Part shown: positions 7,674 through 15,616 of the stretch, piece by piece | How the letters are laid out: each line of letters opens with the position of its first letter | Numbering within the stretch: position 1 is the stretch's first letter | Source of the DNA: Pseudarthrobacter phenanthrenivorans | Lineage (GTDB): Bacteria; Actinomycetota; Actinomycetes; Actinomycetales; Micrococcaceae | Reading direction: 5' to 3' | NCBI RefSeq assembly: GCF_000813845.1 | Contig: NZ_JWTB01000011.1 | Location: 1 to 64,000, forward strand | Length of the DNA stretch: 64,000 nt | The notes under the pieces: model-generated | Told to the model about the DNA's origin: nothing | The model's input: only the letters and a program-made list of their open reading frames with translations | Databases searched by the model: none | Position numbers and translations under genes: made by a program

Positions 7674-8537
7674 ATGACCGTGAACCAAACCACAGCGGCC
7701 GATGAAGAATCCGCTGTTGCCGCCGGCGCCGGGCCCGTCAATGCCATGCCGCCCGAGCCCAGGGCCGCCACCAAGCCTGCAGACCGGACCGACATGGTGG
7801 GCAAGGCCCTCGGGCTGCTGGTCCTCCTGGGGGATGAACCCCGGGGAGCCAGTGCCGCGGAAATTTCGCGCCGCGCCGGTCTTCCCTTCAGTACCACCTA
7901 CCGCCTGCTCGGCTCGCTGACCCGTGACGGCTTTGTGGACTACGAGCCGGAAGGCCGCCGCTACCATCTTGGCCTGCGGATCTTCCAGCTGGGGCAGCGG
8001 GTCTCCAACCACCACGGCTTCGCCGGAACGGCCATGCCCATCCTGCGCCGGGTGACGGAACGGACCGGCGAGGCCACCATCCTCAGTGTCCGTGACGGCC
8101 TCCACCACCTGACGGTGAGCAAAGTGGACGGGCCCCAGATCTTCCGCGTCACCAGCGACCCCGGCCACCTGGGCTCGCTGTCCACCACCGCCGTCGGGAA
8201 AGCCCTGGTGGCTTTCGCCGAGGACGGTGAGCGGGAGCGCCTGCTCGCCGAACTTCCCCTTGAAGCCCTCACGCCGCGCTCCATCACCGACCGGGATGCA
8301 TTCCGTGCGGAGGTCGAGGACGTGCGCCGCCGCGGCTACGCCGTGATGGATGAGGAGAATGAAGCCGGAATGCGCGCCGTGGCCGTGCCGCTGCTCAACA
8401 GCCAGGGCCACGCCTTCGCCTCGCTGGCCACCGCCGTCCCGGTCTTCCGCCTCAGCCTGGAGGAACTGGAGGCCCACGTGCCGGTCCTGCAGGAGGCCGC
8501 GGCCGAACTCGCCGACCGCCTGCCACAACGGGCCTGA
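7674..8537 (+). CDS. IclR-family transcriptional regulator (quinate/shikimate locus)
   Basis: A 287-residue IclR protein. It has an unusually long, Ala-rich N-terminal tail (about 45 residues), then a winged helix (MVGKALGLLVLL, SAAEISRRAGLPFSTTYRLLGSLTRDGFVDYE), and a C-terminal effector-binding GAF-like domain (GRRYHLGLRIFQLG, VTSDPGHLGSLSTTAVGKALVAF, MDEENEAGMRAVAVPLLN). It lies between the divergent transporter and the same-strand quinate/protocatechuate operon, 120 bases upstream of the dehydrogenase. IclR proteins of this type activate or repress aromatic-acid genes on sensing pathway metabolites. ATG 7674 follows GAGGT very closely; an upstream start cannot be excluded. Confidence 0.85.
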   Translation: MTVNQTTAADEESAVAAGAGPVNAMPPEPRAATKPADRTDMVGKALGLLVLLGDEPRGASAAEISRRAGLPFSTTYRLLGSLTRDGFVDYEPEGRRYHLGLRIFQLGQRVSNHHGFAGTAMPILRRVTERTGEATILSVRDGLHHLTVSKVDGPQIFRVTSDPGHLGSLSTTAVGKALVAFAEDGERERLLAELPLEALTPRSITDRDAFRAEVEDVRRRGYAVMDEENEAGMRAVAVPLLNSQGHAFASLATAVPVFRLSLEELEAHVPVLQEAAAELADRLPQRA

Positions 8538-8544
8538 GCTTGTC

Positions 8545-8578
8545 GTTCGCATCACGAACAGTAGTGCGAGAAGTGAAC
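8545..8578 (+). promoter_or_regulatory. tandem IclR/PcaU-type operator in front of the quinate-protocatechuate operon
   Basis: Site I, GTTCGCATCACGAAC (8545-8559), is an inverted repeat GTTCG-N5-CGAAC. Site II (8564-8578) read on the minus strand is GTTCACTTCTCGCAC. Both resemble the GTTCGATAATCGCAC motif I recall for PobR/PcaU/PcaR regulators. A -10-like TGTAAT lies at 8590-8595, so site II covers the expected -35 position, as for an activator of this family. Site I and the GTGCGA of site II recur at 21186-21210 with identical spacing. Confidence 0.6.
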
Positions 8579-8657
8579 ATTTGCTGTACTGTAATCCCTA
8601 TCACCGGTTTTTCCCTTTGCGGATGCCGCCGGTGCCGTTATCAAAGGAGCTGCACGG

Positions 8658-9539
8658 ATGAGTATTCGAACTGAGTCCTACCTCGTGGGACTGGTTGGAG
8701 ACGGCGTTACGCCGTCACTCACCCCGCCCATGCATGAACGGGAAGGGGACGTGCAGGGCCTGCGTTACCTCTACCGCCCCATCGACCTCCTGGAACTGGG
8801 CCTTGCGGGGGACGCCGTGGGCAGCATCCTGCAGAGCGCCCGGACCCTTGGCTTCAACGGGTTGAACATCACCCATCCGTGCAAGCAGCTGGTCCTTGAG
8901 CACCTGGACGAGATCTCCCCCGATGCGCGCCGCCTGGGCGCCGTCAACACCGTGGTTATCCGCGACGGCCGCTTCATCGGCCACAACACCGACTTTTCCG
9001 GCTTCGCCGCCGCGCTGTCCTCAGGCCTGCCCGGGGCAAAGCTGGACCGCGTGGTCCAGCTGGGCGCCGGGGGTGCCGGCTCCGCAGTCGCCTACGCCCT
9101 GCTGACGGCCGGCGTCGGGACGCTGCACCTGGTGGACGTGGACCCCGCCCGCGCCGCGGAGCGCGCCGCCGAACTGCAGGGCTTCTTCCCTGACAGCACA
9201 GTGACGGCAGGCGCGACGGCGGAGCTGCCGCAGCTGATGGGCCAGGCGGACGGCCTGGTGCACTGCACGCCGGTGGGCATGGCCGCCCACCCCGGGGTGC
9301 CGCTGGACCTTGACCTCATTGAATCCCGGCACTGGGTGGCCGACATTGTCTACCGGCCCATCGAGACCGAACTGGTCCGCGGCGCCCGCGCCAAGGGCTG
9401 TGAGGTCCTGGACGGCGGAAGGATGGCGGTGGGCCAGGCCGCCGACGCTTTCCGGATCTTCACCGGGCTGGACGCCGACCCGGACCGGATGCGCGCCCAC
9501 TTCCTGGAACTTGTGGCCGCCGAGGAGGTGGCTGCCTGA
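8658..9539 (+). CDS. qsuD: quinate/shikimate dehydrogenase, NAD-type (AroE family)
   Basis: A 293-residue AroE-family enzyme that oxidises quinate and/or shikimate to 3-dehydroquinate/3-dehydroshikimate. Catalytic Lys is in NITHPCK (about residue 76) and the paired Asp in GHNTDFSG (about 112). The dinucleotide loop GAGGAG (136-141) is followed by LVDVDPARA. The acidic residues there replace the basic NRT of NADP-dependent biosynthetic AroE, pointing to NAD and a catabolic role, as in Corynebacterium QsuD. AAAGGAG (8643-8649) gives a strong start. The stop overlaps the next ATG (TGATG), so it is translationally coupled to the dehydratase. Confidence 0.88.
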   Translation: MSIRTESYLVGLVGDGVTPSLTPPMHEREGDVQGLRYLYRPIDLLELGLAGDAVGSILQSARTLGFNGLNITHPCKQLVLEHLDEISPDARRLGAVNTVVIRDGRFIGHNTDFSGFAAALSSGLPGAKLDRVVQLGAGGAGSAVAYALLTAGVGTLHLVDVDPARAAERAAELQGFFPDSTVTAGATAELPQLMGQADGLVHCTPVGMAAHPGVPLDLDLIESRHWVADIVYRPIETELVRGARAKGCEVLDGGRMAVGQAADAFRIFTGLDADPDRMRAHFLELVAAEEVAA

Positions 9540-11410
9540 TGCGCACCGGAATCGCCACCGTCTGCCTGTCGGGCACCCTGAAGGAGAAGATGCAGGCCTG
9601 CGCCATCGCGGGCTTCGACGGCATCGAGATCTTCGAGCAGGACCTGGTCACCTCGCCGCTGAGCCCGGAGCAGGTGCGGACCATGGCCGCCGACCTTGGC
9701 CTGGGCCTGGATCTCTACCAGCCGTTCCGCGACTTCGACGGCGTCACCCCGGACCTGCTCAAGGCCAACCTCCGCAGGGCGGAGGCAAAATTCAAGCTCA
9801 TGGCCCGCCTGGGCATGGACACCATCCTGGTCTGCTCGAACGTTGCCACCGCCACCATCGATGACGACGGCCTGCGCGCCGAACAGCTGGCGCAGCTGGC
9901 CAACCTGGCCGGTGACCACGGTGTCAAGGTGGCCTACGAGGCACTGGCCTGGGGCAAGTACGTCAACGACTACGAACACGCGTACCGGCTGGTGGAGCTG
10001 GTGGACCACCCCAACCTGGGCACCTGCCTGGACTCCTTCCACATCCTCTCCCGCGACTGGGAGACCTCCCACATCGAGGCCTTCAACCCGGAGAAGATCT
10101 TCTTCGTCCAGGTGGCGGACGCCCCCAAGCTCTCCATGGACGTCCTCTCCTGGAGCCGCCACTACCGCGTGTTTCCCGGCGAGGGCCAGTTCGAACTCGC
10201 CAAATTCATGGGCCACGTGGTCCGCGCCGGCTACACCGGGCCGGTCTCGCTGGAGGTCTTCAACGACGTCTTCCGGCAGTCCGACGTCGAGCGGACGGCA
10301 GTCGACGCCATGCGCTCCCTGATCTGGCTGGAAGAGCAGAGCGCCAAGTGGCTGGCTGACGCCGAAGGTGCCGCCGGCGCCGGAGCCGGCCTCCGCCGTC
10401 GTTATCCCATGGAACTGGCCACCCTGCCCAAGGTGAACGAGCCCGCCGGCTTCAACTTCGCCGAGGTGAAGGCGGACGACACCGCGCAGCTGGAGAAGCT
10501 CCTGGGCCAGCTGGGCTTCGCGTTCCAGGGCCGGCACCGCACCAAGGACGTCCAGCTGTGGACCATGGGCCAGGCCCGGGTGATCATCAACGAACAGGCT
10601 GCCCGGCACGCCGAGCCGGCCATCGCCGCGCTGGGGTTCGACGTCGATTCCCCCGTGATTGCCTCCGCCCGGGCCCAGCAGCTCAAGGCACCCGTGGTGG
10701 CCCGCAAAGTCCAGGCGGACGAGGAAGTCTTCCAGGGCATCGCCGCGCCGGACTCCACCGAAATCTTCCTGTGCCAGGGCAGCCCCGACGGCACCGCCGC
10801 GTGGACGCAGGAGTTCGGGGAAGGGCTGGAACACCCCTCCACGCAAGCCTCCGCCGTGATCGACCACGTCAACCTCGCCCAGCCATGGCAGCACTTCGAC
10901 GAAGCCGTCCTGTTCTACACCAGCGCCCTGGCCCTGGAACCGCAGCCCTTCGCGGAGGTGCCCAGCCCCAGCGGGCTGGTCCGCTCGCAGGTCATGCAGA
11001 CCTCCGACGGCGCGGTCCGGCTTGTCCTCAACCTTGCCCCCATCCAGCAGGCCCGCAGTGAAGTCCGCAAGACCTACCAGGAACACATCGCCTTCGCCGT
11101 GGACGACCTCGTGGCCACCGCCCGTGCGGCACGCGACCGGGGCCTGGAATTCCTGCAGATCCCGGCCAACTACTACGAGGACCTGGACGCCCGGTTCGAC
11201 CTTGAGCCCGGGTTCCTGGCCACCCTGCAGGAACTCAACCTGCTCTTCGACCGGGACGCCGACGGGGAGTTCCTGCACTTCTACACGGCCACCGTGGGCA
11301 GCGTGTTCTTCGAGATGGTGGAGCGCCGAGGAAACTACGACGGCTACGGCGCCCCCAACGCGCCGGTCCGCCACGCCGTGCAGTACGACTCACTGCACAG
11401 GACCCCCTAG
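9539..11410 (+). CDS. qsuB: 3-dehydroshikimate dehydratase fused to an HPPD-like domain (QsuB type)
   Basis: A 623-residue fusion. Residues 1-290 form a xylose-isomerase-like TIM barrel (MRTGIATVCLSGTLKEKMQACAIAGFDGIEIFE, metal-ligand region ALAWGKYVNDYEHAYRLV, GTCLDSFHIL, VSLEVFND). A linker rich in AGAG leads to a C-terminal pair of vicinal-oxygen-chelate modules like 4-hydroxyphenylpyruvate dioxygenase, with candidate metal ligands in IDHVNL, EHIAFAVDD and FFEMVERRGNYDGYG. The barrel converts 3-dehydroshikimate to protocatechuate; the role of the HPPD-like half is unclear in this family. Length matches C. glutamicum QsuB. It is coupled by a 1-base overlap to qsuD and feeds pcaHG directly. 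Confidence 0.88.
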   Translation: MRTGIATVCLSGTLKEKMQACAIAGFDGIEIFEQDLVTSPLSPEQVRTMAADLGLGLDLYQPFRDFDGVTPDLLKANLRRAEAKFKLMARLGMDTILVCSNVATATIDDDGLRAEQLAQLANLAGDHGVKVAYEALAWGKYVNDYEHAYRLVELVDHPNLGTCLDSFHILSRDWETSHIEAFNPEKIFFVQVADAPKLSMDVLSWSRHYRVFPGEGQFELAKFMGHVVRAGYTGPVSLEVFNDVFRQSDVERTAVDAMRSLIWLEEQSAKWLADAEGAAGAGAGLRRRYPMELATLPKVNEPAGFNFAEVKADDTAQLEKLLGQLGFAFQGRHRTKDVQLWTMGQARVIINEQAARHAEPAIAALGFDVDSPVIASARAQQLKAPVVARKVQADEEVFQGIAAPDSTEIFLCQGSPDGTAAWTQEFGEGLEHPSTQASAVIDHVNLAQPWQHFDEAVLFYTSALALEPQPFAEVPSPSGLVRSQVMQTSDGAVRLVLNLAPIQQARSEVRKTYQEHIAFAVDDLVATARAARDRGLEFLQIPANYYEDLDARFDLEPGFLATLQELNLLFDRDADGEFLHFYTATVGSVFFEMVERRGNYDGYGAPNAPVRHAVQYDSLHRTP

Positions 11411-11447
11411 ACCAGCAAGACATGACCCAGGACAACCAACAGATCAG

Positions 11448-11454
11448 AAAGGAG
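11448..11454 (+). promoter_or_regulatory. ribosome-binding site that sets the pcaH start
   Basis: AAAGGAG six bases before GTG 11461. The in-frame ATG at 11422 lacks an SD, so translation most likely begins at the GTG. Confidence 0.7.
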
Positions 11455-11460
11455 CCAGCC

Positions 11461-12333
11461 GTGCCGGAAGACATCACCGCAGAGCTGGAGTCGGAGGAAC
11501 TCGTGCCCCCGGCCGAACCGAAGGCTGCCCACCAGCCCCTGGACAAGGCCATCGAGTCGCAGGCGGACCTCAGCGCAGAGATCAGCGCCATCGGCGAGGC
11601 CTACCAGCGGGCGCTCAAGGACGGCGCGCAGCCCGAGACCCAGCCGCGCCTGGATTACCCGCCGTACCGCAGCAGCATCCTGCGCCACCCCACCAAGAGC
11701 CTGCACCACGCCGACCCCGAGACCATCGAGCTCTACTCGCCGGCCTTCGGCCACCAGGACGTGCACGCACTGGAATCGGACCTGACCATCCAGCATAACG
11801 GCGAACCGCTGGGCGAGCGGATCATCGTCTCGGGCAAGGTCCTGGACGGCGATGGCCGCCCGGTCGCCGGCCAGCTCGTGGAGATCTGGCAGGCCAACTC
11901 GTCCGGCCGCTACATCCACAAGCGCGACCAGCACCCGGCCCCGATCGACCCCAACTTCACGGGTATTGGCCGCTGCATCACCGGCCCGGACGGCTCCTAC
12001 CGCTTCATCACCATCAAGCCCGGTGCGTACCCCTGGAAGAACCACTTGAACGCGTGGCGGCCCGCGCACATCCACTTCTCGCTCTTCGGCACGGAGTTCA
12101 CCCAGCGCATCATCACCCAGATGTACTTCCCGGGCGACCAGCTCTTCCCGCTGGACCCCATCTACCAGACCATCGTGGACCAGGACGCCCGCGACCGGCT
12201 GGTGGCCACCTACGACCACAGCCTGACCGAGCCCGAATGGGCGCTGGGCTACAACTGGGACATCGTCCTGACCGGGCCCAAGCGGACCTGGACCGAAAAC
12301 GAGGCGCTGGGCGCAGAAGGCGATGAGGAGTAG
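11461..12333 (+). CDS. pcaH: protocatechuate 3,4-dioxygenase beta subunit
   Basis: A 290-residue intradiol dioxygenase subunit that binds the catalytic non-haem Fe(III) and cleaves protocatechuate to 3-carboxy-cis,cis-muconate together with PcaG. The four iron ligands are visible: Tyr near 151 (SSGRYIHK), Tyr near 190 (KPGAYPW), and two His near 203 and 205 (RPAHIHFS). It is longer than many PcaH proteins, mainly from an acidic, probably disordered N-terminal extension of about 60 residues. It follows qsuB by 50 bases and precedes pcaG by 5, in the standard pcaHG order. Confidence 0.95.
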   Translation: MPEDITAELESEELVPPAEPKAAHQPLDKAIESQADLSAEISAIGEAYQRALKDGAQPETQPRLDYPPYRSSILRHPTKSLHHADPETIELYSPAFGHQDVHALESDLTIQHNGEPLGERIIVSGKVLDGDGRPVAGQLVEIWQANSSGRYIHKRDQHPAPIDPNFTGIGRCITGPDGSYRFITIKPGAYPWKNHLNAWRPAHIHFSLFGTEFTQRIITQMYFPGDQLFPLDPIYQTIVDQDARDRLVATYDHSLTEPEWALGYNWDIVLTGPKRTWTENEALGAEGDEE

Positions 12334-12338
12334 GAAAA

Positions 12339-12896
12339 ATGGCCACCAAACTTGTTCCCACCCCCGGCCAGACCGTTGGCCCGTTCTACGGCTACGCGCT
12401 CCCGTTCGAGAAGGACAACGAGCTGCTGCCGCCCGGCGTCCCCGGGTCCATCCGCCTGCAGGGCACGGTCTATGACGGCGCCGGCCACACCATCCCGGAC
12501 GCCATCCTGGAGATCTGGCAGCCCGACGCCGAGGGCAACGTCGTCCAGCGCACCGGCTCCCTGGTCCGCGACGGCTACACCTTCACCGGCTGGGGCCGCG
12601 GCGCCGTCGGCAACACCGGCGTCTACACCTTCACCACCGTCAACCCAGGGCCCACCAAGCCGGGCGCCGCACCGTTCATTTCCGTCGCAATCTTCGCGCG
12701 CGGCCTCACCAACCGCCTGTTCACCCGCATCTACCTGCCGGAGGACACCGGGGCGCTGGCCAATGATCCCCTGCTCAGCTCGCTCGACCCGGAGCGCCGC
12801 AAGACGCTGATCGCCCGCCGCGACGCCGACGGCGGCCTCACCTTCGACATCCGCCTGCAGGGTGAGGGCGAGACGGTCTTCCTGGACTTCCAGTGA
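12339..12896 (+). CDS. pcaG: protocatechuate 3,4-dioxygenase alpha subunit
   Basis: A 185-residue alpha subunit, PTPGQTVGPFYGYALPF at the N-terminus and AILEIWQPDAEGN, WGRGAVGNTGVYTFTTVNPG in the core. As expected for PcaG it lacks the Tyr/Tyr/His/His iron set of the beta subunit. PcaG shapes the substrate pocket of the heteromeric enzyme. A GGAGTAGG-like SD precedes ATG 12339. Its stop overlaps the GTG start of pcaB, so dioxygenase and cycloisomerase are translationally coupled. Confidence 0.95.
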   Translation: MATKLVPTPGQTVGPFYGYALPFEKDNELLPPGVPGSIRLQGTVYDGAGHTIPDAILEIWQPDAEGNVVQRTGSLVRDGYTFTGWGRGAVGNTGVYTFTTVNPGPTKPGAAPFISVAIFARGLTNRLFTRIYLPEDTGALANDPLLSSLDPERRKTLIARRDADGGLTFDIRLQGEGETVFLDFQ

Positions 12897-14383
12897 CCGA
12901 CGCCGCCCTGGGAAACCTGCGAGCCTTCGCGGAAGAGGCCGACGCCGGCCTGCTCAGTCCCGTCTCAGCGTCGCCCCTGGTGGCGGCGCTGACAGGGGAC
13001 CGGGCAGTGCTGGCCGCCATCCTCGCCGTCGAATCAGGCTGGGCTGCCGTGCTGGAACGGGCGGACCTGGCACTTGCCGGCTCCGCCGCCGTCGTGGCTT
13101 CCGCCGCCGACCCGGGACGCTACGACCTGGCCGGCATCGCGCTCCGCGCCCAGGGTGGCGGCAACCCGGTAATTCCGCTGCTGGCCGGCCTCCGGAAGAA
13201 TGTGGCAGCACTGGACACCGACGGGGTGGGCGCCGCGAAGGCCGTGCACACGTCGCTGACCAGCCAGGATGTGCTGGACACGGCCCTGATGCTGTTGGCC
13301 CGGAACACCGTTCACGCCGTGCTGGCCGACCTGAAAGGCACGACGGCGGCCCTGGCGGCCCTGGCGGAACGGCATGCGGACACGCTGTGCGTGGGCAGGA
13401 GCCTGACGCAGCATTCCCTCCCGTTCACGTTCGGGCTGCGGGCCGCGCAGTGGTTCCACGGCGTGGCCGCCGCGGGCCGGCAGCTGGCGGCCCTGGAGTT
13501 CCCGGTGCAGTTCGGTGGGGCGGCGGGTACACTCGCTGCCGGAACCGTGCTGACGGACGGCTCCCAGGCCACGCCGTTCAGCCTGGCCGATGCCCTGGCG
13601 GCCCAGCTGGGCCTGGCCCCAGCCCCGGCCCCCTGGCACACCAACCGCCTGGCCGTCACATCCCTGGGGCATGCACTGGCATCCGTGCTGGACGCCTTCG
13701 GCAAGATCGCCGCCGATGTGCTGTTCCTCAGCCGCCCCGAGGTCGCGGAACTGGCTGAACCAAAAGCCGCCGGCCGCGGTGTGTCCTCCGCCATGCCGCA
13801 GAAGCAAAACCCAGTCCTGTCAGTCCTTGTCCGCAGCGCCGCACTGCAGGCTCCCAACCTGGCCGCCCAGCTGCACCTGGCCGCCGCGAACTTCAACGAC
13901 GAACGCCCTGACGGGGCATGGCACAGCGAGTGGCCGGCCCTGCGCCAGCTGCTGGCACTCACGCTCGGCGCGGCAGGACATATGCGCGAACTGGCCGAAG
14001 GGCTGCGCGTGTTCCCTGACGCCATGCGCCGCAACCTGGACCTGGCCGGCCCGCTGCTGCTGGCAGAGGGTGTTGGCGCCGCCCTGGCACCCCTGCTGGC
14101 GGAGAAAGACGGCCGCACCGGAAAGCAGCAGCTGCAGGACGTGGTGGACCAGACCCTCCTCACAGCCCCTGCCGACCAGGCCGGAACCTACCGGAAGCTG
14201 CTCCGCGACGCCGTCCCGGCCGCCGTCGTGTCCGACACACGGCTGGAAGAGCTCCTTGACCCGGCCAGCTATCTCGGCCAGGCGGCGGAGATCGCGCACC
14301 GCATCGTGGCTGCCTTTCCCGACCACGTTCCCCCCACTTCCGAACCGAACCCTTCCCATCTGAACGGAGCTTCCCGTGGCTAA
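12893..14383 (+). CDS. pcaB: 3-carboxy-cis,cis-muconate cycloisomerase
   Basis: A 496-residue fumarase/aspartase-superfamily enzyme that lactonises 3-carboxymuconate to 4-carboxymuconolactone. Motifs: LTSQDVLDTALMLLARN, GRSLTQHSLPFTFGLRAAQW, and the signature SSAMPQKQNPV near residue 300 (the flexible GSSxMPxKxNP loop). GTG 12893 overlaps the pcaG stop. The ORF is at the long end for the family because of an Ala-rich C-terminal part (after about 450). Its last 8 bases overlap pcaD. Third step of the protocatechuate branch. Confidence 0.93.
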   Translation: MTDAALGNLRAFAEEADAGLLSPVSASPLVAALTGDRAVLAAILAVESGWAAVLERADLALAGSAAVVASAADPGRYDLAGIALRAQGGGNPVIPLLAGLRKNVAALDTDGVGAAKAVHTSLTSQDVLDTALMLLARNTVHAVLADLKGTTAALAALAERHADTLCVGRSLTQHSLPFTFGLRAAQWFHGVAAAGRQLAALEFPVQFGGAAGTLAAGTVLTDGSQATPFSLADALAAQLGLAPAPAPWHTNRLAVTSLGHALASVLDAFGKIAADVLFLSRPEVAELAEPKAAGRGVSSAMPQKQNPVLSVLVRSAALQAPNLAAQLHLAAANFNDERPDGAWHSEWPALRQLLALTLGAAGHMRELAEGLRVFPDAMRRNLDLAGPLLLAEGVGAALAPLLAEKDGRTGKQQLQDVVDQTLLTAPADQAGTYRKLLRDAVPAAVVSDTRLEELLDPASYLGQAAEIAHRIVAAFPDHVPPTSEPNPSHLNGASRG

Positions 14384-15194
14384 ACCAGCCCTGAAAGCAG
14401 CGCTGCTGTCGCCCCAGCGGCCGCTGGGCGACCACCCCCTGCTGGTGGCGGGCCCGTCCCTGGGCACCTCATCCATCCTGTGGAACCGCGTGGCCACCCT
14501 GCTCGGCGACGACTTTGACGTAGTGGCCTGGGACCTGCCCGGCCACGGCGTCTCGCCCGCCGCCACTGCGCCCTTCGCCGTCGCCGATCTGGCGGCCGCC
14601 GTCGTCGAACTCATCGACTCCATCGCCCCCGGCGAAGCCTTCCACTACGCCGGGGTTTCGCTGGGCGGGGCGGTCGGCCTGCAGCTGGGTATCACGTTCG
14701 GCGAACGGCTCAGGAGCCTTTCCGTGCAGAACAGCGGTGCAAAGATCGGCACCCCCGAAGCCTGGCTGGAGCGCGCCGAAACCGTCCGCACCCAGGGCAC
14801 CCCGGTGATGATCCAGGGCTCCGCGCAGCGTTGGTTCGCCCCGGGCTTCATGGACCGCGAACCCGAGTTCAGCAGCCGCCTCCTGCACTCCCTGCGCGAT
14901 GCCGACCGCTTCAGCTACGCCTACTGCTGCGAGGCGCTGGCAGGCTTCGACGTGCGGAGCCAGCTCGGCGCCATCACCGTCCCCACCCAGGTCATTTCAG
15001 GCGCACTGGACGGCGTCGCGACGCCGGACATGGCCGCGGAGGTGGCCACCGGCATCACCGCCGGGGGTGGCACCGCCACCGCCGTGACCGTCGAAGGGAT
15101 CTCGCACCTGGCCCCCGCGGAGGCACCGGCCCACACCGCGGACCTGATGCGCAGCCTGATGGCCTGGGCCGAATCGCGGGAGGCTGCCAAGTGA
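14376..15194 (+). CDS. pcaD: 3-oxoadipate enol-lactonase
   Basis: A 272-residue alpha/beta hydrolase that opens 3-oxoadipate enol-lactone to 3-oxoadipate. The nucleophile elbow is AGVSLGGAVG (Ser near 95), the acid is likely in GALDGVATPDMA and the His in GISHLAPAEAP near the C-terminus. GTG 14376 has GGAG about seven bases upstream. In streptomycetes and rhodococci PcaD and PcaC are often fused as PcaL; here they are two genes overlapping by 4 bases, so still coupled but not fused. Confidence 0.92.
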   Translation: MAKPALKAALLSPQRPLGDHPLLVAGPSLGTSSILWNRVATLLGDDFDVVAWDLPGHGVSPAATAPFAVADLAAAVVELIDSIAPGEAFHYAGVSLGGAVGLQLGITFGERLRSLSVQNSGAKIGTPEAWLERAETVRTQGTPVMIQGSAQRWFAPGFMDREPEFSSRLLHSLRDADRFSYAYCCEALAGFDVRSQLGAITVPTQVISGALDGVATPDMAAEVATGITAGGGTATAVTVEGISHLAPAEAPAHTADLMRSLMAWAESREAAK

Positions 15195-15616
15195 GCGGGA
15201 ACGCAAGGCACGGCGCGGTCCAGCCGGACGCCACCAGCCAGGAAATCTACGACGGCGGCATGGTGGTCCGGCGCGAAGTCCTGGGCGATGCGCACGTGGA
15301 CCGGGCCAACGCCAACAAGGATGGGTTCACCGAGGACTTCCAGGACATGATCACCCGCATCGCCTGGGGTGGGATCTGGACCCGGCCCGGGCTCTCCCGC
15401 CAGATGCGCTCCGCCGTGACCATCACGGCCATGGTGGCGCACGGGCACTGGGAAGAACTCGCCATGCACATCCGCGCTGCCATCACCAACGGCCTCAGCC
15501 GGGACGAGATCAAGGAAATCCTGCTGCAGACCGCCATCTACTGCGGGGTTCCCTCCGCCAACACCGCCTTCAAGACCGCCCAGCAGGTCTTTCGAGAAAT
15601 GGATGAAACCGCATGA
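15191..15616 (+). CDS. pcaC: 4-carboxymuconolactone decarboxylase
   Basis: A 141-residue AhpD-like/CMD-family protein that decarboxylates 4-carboxymuconolactone to the enol-lactone used by PcaD. It shows the family core RREVLGDAHVDRA, FQDMITRIAWGGIWTRPGLSRQMRSAVTITAMVAHGHWEEL and EILLQTAIYCGVPSANTAF. GTG 15191 overlaps the pcaD stop (GTGA), and the gene's own stop overlaps pcaF (ATGA). Frame and length agree only with this start. Confidence 0.93.
   Translation: MSGNARHGAVQPDATSQEIYDGGMVVRREVLGDAHVDRANANKDGFTEDFQDMITRIAWGGIWTRPGLSRQMRSAVTITAMVAHGHWEELAMHIRAAITNGLSRDEIKEILLQTAIYCGVPSANTAFKTAQQVFREMDETA

Noticed and set aside
9350..11374. Minus-strand ORF of 674 codons opposite qsuB
   Set aside because: Longer than the real gene's frame would suggest, but it is the mirror of a well-supported coding region in very high-GC DNA; no motif.
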